Assembly (NCBI GenBank): GCA_036346225.1
Contig: JARFIW010000839.1
Span: forward strand, 485,001 to 549,000
Length of the DNA stretch: 64,000 nucleotides
DNA from: Platerodrilus igneus
Lineage: Eukaryota > Arthropoda > Insecta > Coleoptera > Lycidae
Direction: 5' to 3'
The notes beneath the pieces are model-generated. The model was not told the DNA's origin. It saw only the letters and a list, made by a program, of their open reading frames with translations, and did no database searches. The position numbers were made by a program, and so were the translations under genes. Shown here piece after piece: positions 58,136 to 64,000 of this stretch; positions within the stretch are counted from its first letter, which is position 1; the number at the start of each line of letters is the position of its first letter.

Positions 58136-58235
58136 GATATAGGGATATAGGGATATATTTATAACATAAGTTAGGCATGGATAGGGATTAGAATACGGAT
58201 ATAGTTATAATATAAGTTAGACATGAATAGGGATT
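58136..58235 (+). repeat. Two-unit tandem repeat in the element interior
   Basis: TATAATATAAGTTAGACATGA- and TATAACATAAGTTAGGCATGG-type units of about 50 bp, each followed by ATAGGGATTA. Confidence 0.65.
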
Positions 58236-58435
58236 ACAATAGGGAAATAGTGTTAAGATTAGTTAAGCGTTATAGTAAAAACTTAAATAGCTAAGGGGAT
58301 TAAAAATGGGATTAATTTAAACATAAACAAATAAAAATACAAGAATTTTTGAACCAATAGATATTTTGTCGTCACGTTGGGCGCAAAAAAGTAACATTGG
58401 TATGATAATAGGGTTATTTAGGTGTATATAGGATC

Positions 58436-58676
58436 ACCCGGGTTCGAATCCCTACACGGTCCACTTGAAAAATGTTGCGCGAGCATTTTTCACAAAAATA
58501 CACCCTCGTTCGAATGAGAGGTAAAATGGTGGTCCCGTGTGTGAGTGTTGTCACGCACGTTAAACATCCCTACCTTGCTTGGAACAGCAAGGGTTCGGCA
58601 AAATTATAAATCTTCTAGGTAAAAAAGAAATCGCTTCTTGGCCAATGTAGTACTTTCGGGTGGAGCATTAGAAAAA
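58436..58676 (+). mobile_element. SINE copy, 5' truncated at the B-box
   Basis: Plus-strand copy starting CACCCGGGTTCGAATCCC and running to the tail hairpin (58642-58670). The inner stem is ACT/GGT (a G-U pair) around TTCG, so pairing is kept. It is inserted in the interior of the non-autonomous LTR element, showing the SINE was active after that insertion. Confidence 0.8.
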
Positions 58677-59815
58677 AATCACATACATATAGGTTTACAA
58701 GGGCTGTACACCAAAGTCTAAGAAAATTAAACATTTTTATCATAAAGAGTACGCAATTCGTCTATTATACAAAAGGCAAATATCGAACACATTGTATACA
58801 ACTCACAACTAACTTTAGTCAATGAAAGGAAGCTCATTGTTCAAGAATTCAACCACATTTAGTAAGATAAATAACTTTGTACGCATTCCAATTCATTTTT
58901 AAGAATAACAATGCATTCATAAACTTTAAATAAATACGCATCAGGAACATCGAAAGTTAAACAAACATGAAACGAATTTTTTTAAACTCGACGCATTAAT
59001 GCTCGCAAGAAACGGATTTTTCAAAACAAACATATTTTACAAACGCAGGAAGTAAATAGACGCATTTAATTTACGTCATTATAAAATTTGCCTACCTGAT
59101 CTTTTATGTAAAATCAACACATAAACGTAACAGATTACGAAAACAAAAATAAAGAACCAGGCGTTTTACTACATGCGATTTCAAGTAATAAATTCCTATA
59201 CAAATAAGAGGACGTTGCTTGAGAAGGTACAATGTTTCATGGTCAACGGAATCCACAATACAAAATTTGATGACTACGTGATTTGCAGAAGCATTGCAAC
59301 GAAATGTATGATGGTAAGACAAGTGCAACGCCTCAATCACAGGATAAATTTGGTAAACCAATTATAACTGGTGACAGACGTACCTTTAAATACCGCACAA
59401 ACTGATAAAGGGTCGGTCTTTATATAACCAAGGCAAGCTCTGCACTTGTCTGAATCAAGATGTCACGCGAAGTTAAACTATCAAATTAAATAATAATATT
59501 TAAATAAAAGTTGATGATTGAAAATTTCAAATACTAGTACAAGTGCAAATATATAACAGCAATTCGCCGTTAACATTTAAAAACGTAAGTCCAAAATAAA
59601 ATTTATTAATAGCATAAAGCATTAATTTTCTTTTTAACATTTAACATTTAACAATTTTGCATGTACCGAGATATTTATCTAATGGGTCATCAAAGATTTT
59701 TGGTTGATACGTAAAAATTACGTAAAAGGAAAAGGTTATCTCACGTTCAATGTACTTCCAGTAGTATACAGAGTTATTTTTGCTGGCTTAAAACTGATTT
59801 AAAGGAGTCATAATT
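58677..59815 (+). other. Interior of the LTR element without coding similarity
   Basis: Occupies the place of pol, but no protease, reverse transcriptase or integrase motif is visible. A TATATAA box lies at about 59421. Confidence 0.4.
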
Positions 59816-60168
59816 TGGGGACAAATTAATCTATATTGTTACTTTGATTCGGGGGTTTTCTTAAATAGCGAATGATATTATAAAGGTTGTGGAGCTATAA
59901 ATTGTACATATTTTGGTTATTATATAAATTTTCGTTAATTGTGTTTACCTCATTCAGGTGAGAAGTGTTACAGAAAAGTTAGGTAAAAACTTCTTTGTTA
60001 TTGCATCGTTGTACACTCTGTGTGCGGTTGAACTGAGCTAGTCGAGGCATATAAGATGAATTGTGTGAAATCTAAAATTTATCCTAGGTTATTTAGAGAC
60101 ACAGGGCGGTGGCGGGCAGCAAGTAACTGAACGTTAAATACATCGGAGTACGGCGATATCACATCAAT
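59816..60168 (+). repeat. 3' LTR
   Basis: Partner of 55885-56245, preceded by a short purine run (TTTAAAGG) that could be the polypurine tract remnant. Confidence 0.82.
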
Positions 60169-60195
60169 ATATGTGTATATATAAAAACTGTAAAA

Positions 60196-60211
60196 AGCCC
60201 GCGCTTGGGCT
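60196..60211. other. Small AGCCC/GGGCT hairpin
   Basis: AGCCC-GCGCTT-GGGCT just outside the 3' LTR. No known role. Confidence 0.35.
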
Positions 60212-62199
60212 GATATTTTGTTCTAAAGTATACCTCGGCTACTCATCTGGTACGGCATAAATCTTTTAATCTACCGAAGATGATTACCTGAACTGCTAAA
60301 AATCAAAACTTCTCCTAACTGCAACTTTGCTGCAATCTGAAAACTGCTCTCTACAACCCTGTCAAGAAAACGCAACTACCAAAATTCATCACATTCTATT
60401 TACACAAAAAACAATTACTACTTCCAAAACCTTTTCAAGTATAACGGTTCACATAATTAAAATTTTATATCCTCGATTAGAAAACAATTCATTTTCAAAA
60501 ATACTGTTAGATCAAAATTTTCTCATTATACAAATATCCTATTTAAAGTAAGTGGGCTTACCTCATACCTGACTTTAATTCTTATCTTAATATGAGCTCA
60601 CAGTAAAAGCCTTTAAACCATGTGTACCAAATATAGCACTGCAACAAAAAAAAGTCCCCTTTACTTTGTACATAAACAGTCTTTATATTATTATTTTAAA
60701 TATCCCTCTCTACATAAACATATTTTCATTTAATTATAAAATTGGATAAATTCTTAAGTCCATTGAATTCATAAAAATGCACTCCAAAAAGCACAAACTG
60801 TCAAAACACATCAAATAAACTCGAAAACAATGTTTTATAAAAATCAGTTACCTGGATACCATCACACCGTATGCATCTACAATTCAGCCATTGATGATGT
60901 TGTCTACGACAATAACTATAAGTTATGAAACCGCTCCCAAGTTGAGTCACACCATTTCTGTCAGCATGCAGCTATCCAAATTTTTCCAACAATGATAGTT
61001 CATCCAAACTTCCTAAACTCCTCTACTGTTCCATATACCATCAGCAAATTTCCACTTGTTGCATTCACAATCGCTAATCCATCTTAGGACCCCTTGCAAG
61101 CCTTAACAACCAAAGTAACTGTGGCCTGTACTTACATGACTTTAAAAGGCTTTGCTTTTATTTCTAAATGTACTTCAAGATTTTCTAAACGACAAGTACT
61201 CTAGCACACCAATTTGTGTGTAATTATAAAAAGCCTCTTTTTTAAAAAGAACTTAATAATATTGACTACTACATGTATTAACGTTGACGACGAGCGAACA
61301 AAGGAAGAGAAGAGAGCTTCTCACCACCTCCTAGGTGTTTATATAGACCAAAAGTACCCCCTGTTGTTTAATTTTCTCACAATTCCACCCCACATAAACA
61401 AGCTTTCTCGGCAACCTCCTAAATGTTGCCACACTTCTCAAAACCCACAATTCAACCGAAACAAAATTTTAAAAATTCCATGTAGCCTCCCATAATTCTT
61501 CGTAATTTAGTAACATCAACGGTCTTTTATAATCCCGGAATTTTAACACTCGAACACAACAAATTACCACAAAAATAATTTCTAACCGTCAAACGGTTGT
61601 TTTGCTTTCTCGAAACTAGCCTCAACTGACAGTAATTCTTATTAGATACACGCCCTACATGAAACACGGACTTAGCCCCATCTCTCTCTATCTTACATAC
61701 GAACATTTCCCTCTCAATCTTCGTTTACGAATTCCACTCGCATATGTACCCTCCCTTACTCTCAGACTATCACGCGTCTCCTTTCTACTTGTGACGTCCA
61801 ATTACATTTCTCAATTTCTCTCCCCATTTAATCTATATTTTATACAAACATCTTCCAACTCACTCTCGCTTATAGCCTCAAATTTATCCATGTTCCCTCG
61901 TTAGTTACCAAGTTTATCCACAACCAGACATTTGCATCTCTCTCTTGTATATGCTAAAACCAGTCTGTGCTTGTTTTCATATCGATCCCTGCCTGCTTTA
62001 ACGTCCACTTGCTTTCGAAGAAAATATTGATTTTCTTATGAGGTTGTTGACAACGCACCCCATCCTTGAGATAATCGTTACCCAGAATTTATTGAAGCAA
62101 AACTTGATGCAAGTTAAAATGTTAGTTTGTAGTAGTATTTGTTTGTTTTGATTTATAATGTACTATAATTAAAATTGCAAAATGTACTTATAGATAAAT
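60212..62199 (-). other. G-poor, pyrimidine- and A-rich sequence
   Basis: The plus strand is strikingly poor in G from about 60290 to 61970 (long runs of A, C and T). The gag/pol regions of the LTR elements are purine-rich on their coding strand, so this may be a decayed minus-strand retroelement. No protein motif confirms it. Confidence 0.25.
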
Positions 62200-62226
62200 T
62201 TATTGATGATGTTACCGAAACGCGTC
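62200..62226 (+). ncRNA. Hammerhead-like half motif upstream of (TA)n
   Basis: TTGATGATG then ACCGAAACGCGTC. The first core has one change, GAAAC and a GTC triplet are present, but stem II has been lost. A (TA)n tract begins about 110 bp downstream. Confidence 0.35.
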
Positions 62227-62337
62227 AAATAAAAGATTATCACTACATTTGTTATTACTTGGCTTACATGAGAAACTTTTCCAATATACCAAGGTCTAGT
62301 AATGACCTAAATCTAAGATTATTATTACCCGTATTAT

Positions 62338-62364
62338 GTATATATATATATATATATATATATA
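62338..62364. repeat. (TA)n microsatellite
   Basis: TA tract followed by a short CATA run (62370-62400), 150 bp from the aminopeptidase exon end. Confidence 0.95.
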
Positions 62365-62514
62365 GTATTATACACATACATACATACATAAATACGTATA
62401 TTTAAAAACAATTCTAGTAATTTTAGAAGTTCTATGTGCGGTGCATAAGTTTATATAATATTCTATCACTGCTATTTTGGTTCTGCAAGTAATAAGCGTT
62501 AATATTATACAGAC

Positions 62515-63402
62515 CTTTAAATGTCGTGTCTCATTCGGCGGCAGCCTTCGAAGTAAATACTGAAATCCATTTAAGGCAGCATACCAAGGATAGTAACTAG
62601 TTTCTTTTTCCAGGTATTCTACTATTTTCAGTCCACGCTCATATGTAATTATTCCAGCACGGGCAAGATTTATTGCATCATCTACAATTTGTGCTCTGGT
62701 AATTTCATCAAAGCCTCCAAAATTTGGTGAATTTAAAGTAGTCATAATACGATCCCAGAGAGCGTCATCGTAATTTACTCGTGCATAAGCTAAAAACGAA
62801 GAATTACAAGTTTATATTTTTTTTAAGTATATCGCTCGTGTACTTGAGGCTCGTATATTGACTATGATCACTGCGTTATCGCTATCTAAAGTTATTGGAC
62901 CACATTTAGAATCTTTATCTTTAGTAATCCAACATTTTGGTTTAGTGTCTGCAAAGTCTAGTTTTGGGTTGTCCTTTTCATTAGCGGTGTATGAGATGGG
63001 AACATAGTATCGTATATCCTGCGTTTTCTCCAGATTAAACCCAAATCGTCTTTCCTATAATTTAAATAATTACTTTTAAGCGTATTTGTTATAAGGGTAA
63101 AATACCTGTTCAATTGTTACTTCGCGCTGATTGAGTTTTACTTTAAGCAGTGGCAGACCTTCTTGGGCAACATATGAATTCATAATATTGGCCAAGGTGT
63201 CTGGTAGTAAATTTTTATTGTCGGTCATAGCTCTCCACAAGTCAGCCGGAGTAACAGTTCCCTTTTTGTTATTCCTATCGATATAAAATTAAACACATTT
63301 GCATCTATAACAAAACCACGCTTTACCTTATGTATTGATCTAAGTTAGTTTTAAATTGTTCTTTGGTCATCCAATTACTCATCATACGAATTATACTAGC
63401 AC
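62515..63402 (-). CDS. Aminopeptidase N, four internal exons
   Basis: Upstream exons of the gene ending at 36919. Minus-strand exons: 63402-63327 (GASIIRMMSNWMTKEQF, the conserved helix after the active-site region), 63274-63106 (TPADLWRAMTDN and LPLLKVKLNQREVTIEQ), 63054-62844 (RFGFNLEKTQDI, RYYVPISYTA, KCWITKDKDS) and 62789-62515 (YARVNYDDALWDRI, GFDEITRAQIVDDAINLAR, YYPWYAALNGFQYLLRRL). Introns are 51-54 bp with GT-AG ends. The RVNYD..W motif and following helices are diagnostic of M1 aminopeptidases. The catalytic GAMEN and HEXXH exons would lie beyond 64000. All exon phases fit. Confidence 0.92.
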
Positions 63403-64000
63403 CTATAACAACAAAATGTATAGTTAATCGTTTGGCAAAAGGCATAAACAATTTTTAAAAGTGTATGCAGTAATGATATATTCTCGAAAGCATTAAAGGA
63501 ATTTACATCGGTCTATGTAAATTTAATCTAAGACCATCGCTTAAGAAATGGTTAATAAAATAAAGTAAGTAAGTAAAAAATCTGAAGCGTGATACCAATA
63601 AAGGGTTAAAAAGATGTAATCCTCTCAATTAAATTAAAATGCTCTTCACAAATTGGATCAAACTATCATATGGTAAATCTACCAAATTTGCAACACAAGA
63701 GCTGTATGCGTATTTGCTGTATCATTTCGCATTGATATCTTCGCATATTTTTAAATTTCCATCCCTCAAAAAGCTATGATCTGGTTAAAATGCCAAAATA
63801 AATTGGTAGAACGATCGCCATCCGCATTTTACCACCTTATTTCTTCTTGGGTATGTGATAAGTTTTTAGCACCTTTATTTTTGAAGCAAGTTCTAACAAT
63901 CTGATAGACTGTCACCTTATTAATTTCATACCTAACTATATTTCATTTATTTATATAAATATCTAACTCACTTTTGACAATAAACTGCCAACTTACATAC
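63403..64000 (-). other. Upstream intron of the aminopeptidase gene
   Basis: AT-rich, with an AGTAAGTAAGTAA run. No further exon was recognised before the window ends, so this intron is longer than the ~50 bp introns nearby. Confidence 0.5.

Larger units (their letters stand above)
55885..60168 (+). mobile_element. Non-autonomous LTR retrotransposon with two LTRs
   Basis: 5' LTR 55885-56245 and 3' LTR 59816-60168 are clearly homologous along their length. Both start AGTCATAATTTG and end near ..AAT, as in gypsy-type LTRs. A primer-binding-site-like TGGCGCTCAAGCG begins right after the 5' LTR. The interior holds a tandem leader array, a broken gag and a SINE, but no protease, reverse transcriptase or integrase. 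It is therefore an internally deleted or non-autonomous element, antisense to the host gene in its intron. The divergence between LTRs (many substitutions) indicates an old insertion. No convincing 4-5 bp target duplication was found. Confidence 0.82.
37963..62514 (-). other. Giant 24.55 kb intron of the aminopeptidase N gene
   Basis: The upstream exon ends ..ETRHLK in phase 0 at 62515 (donor GTCTGT) and the next begins EYILHL in phase 0 at 37962 (acceptor TCTTTCAG). The joined reading continues the ERAP1-like domain smoothly. All other introns seen are 48-54 bp, so this one is about 450 times larger. It contains several retroelements, SINEs and a broken gene. The alternative, that the two halves belong to two neighbouring paralogues, is less likely because each half lacks exactly what the other has. 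Confidence 0.75.

Overview
The window is eukaryotic and almost certainly insect nuclear DNA. It is AT-rich, carries about a dozen (TA)n microsatellites, has introns of about 50 nt, contains a GPI-anchored aminopeptidase N gene, and is crowded with arthropod-type transposons. A beetle or other holometabolous insect is plausible but not proven. Only one host gene is clearly intact in the part seen; most of the rest is layered mobile DNA.

Layout. 1-4110: an RTE-like LINE reverse-transcriptase fragment split exactly at a TA by a 3.3 kb DD82E (Sailor-type) DNA transposon with an intact 444-codon transposase. 4111-11570: purine-rich and AT-rich sequence with an LTR-leader-like patch, a decayed mariner-like transposase interrupted by a tRNA-derived SINE, and another mariner fragment. 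11570-15705: a fold-back repeat, then four and a bit tandem copies of a ~517 bp repeat whose minus strand encodes a hammerhead ribozyme, then a broken Tc1-like transposase. 15830-18848: a Penelope-like element (PLE) with reverse transcriptase, GIY-YIG domain and inverted 0.5 kb arms. 18849-25360: decayed repeats, a tRNA-like sequence and a stray LTR. 25364-29921: a Ty3/gypsy-type retrotransposon, cut off inside integrase. 29925-36900: repeat debris and remnants of a Polinton/Maverick-like element.

36919-64000: the 3' part of an aminopeptidase N gene on the minus strand. Five terminal exons (36919-37962) and four upstream exons (62515-63402) join in phase across one 24.55 kb intron; the other seven introns are 48-54 bp. 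That giant intron holds a LINE fragment, a mariner fragment, a broken resilin-like cuticle protein gene, SINE copies, a decayed LTR retrotransposon with both LTRs, and a fossil hammerhead ribozyme.

The most interesting system is the hammerhead array at 12-14 kb. Three of four copies keep the whole catalytic core, with cleavage sites 518 and 517 nt apart. It lies beside a PLE, the class of retroelement known to carry and possibly mobilise minimal hammerheads. At least five further loci, including both arms of the PLE and of the fold-back, show a short hairpin followed by GAAAC and then a (TA)n tract. This suggests that much of the (TA)n content here marks PLE or retrozyme ends.
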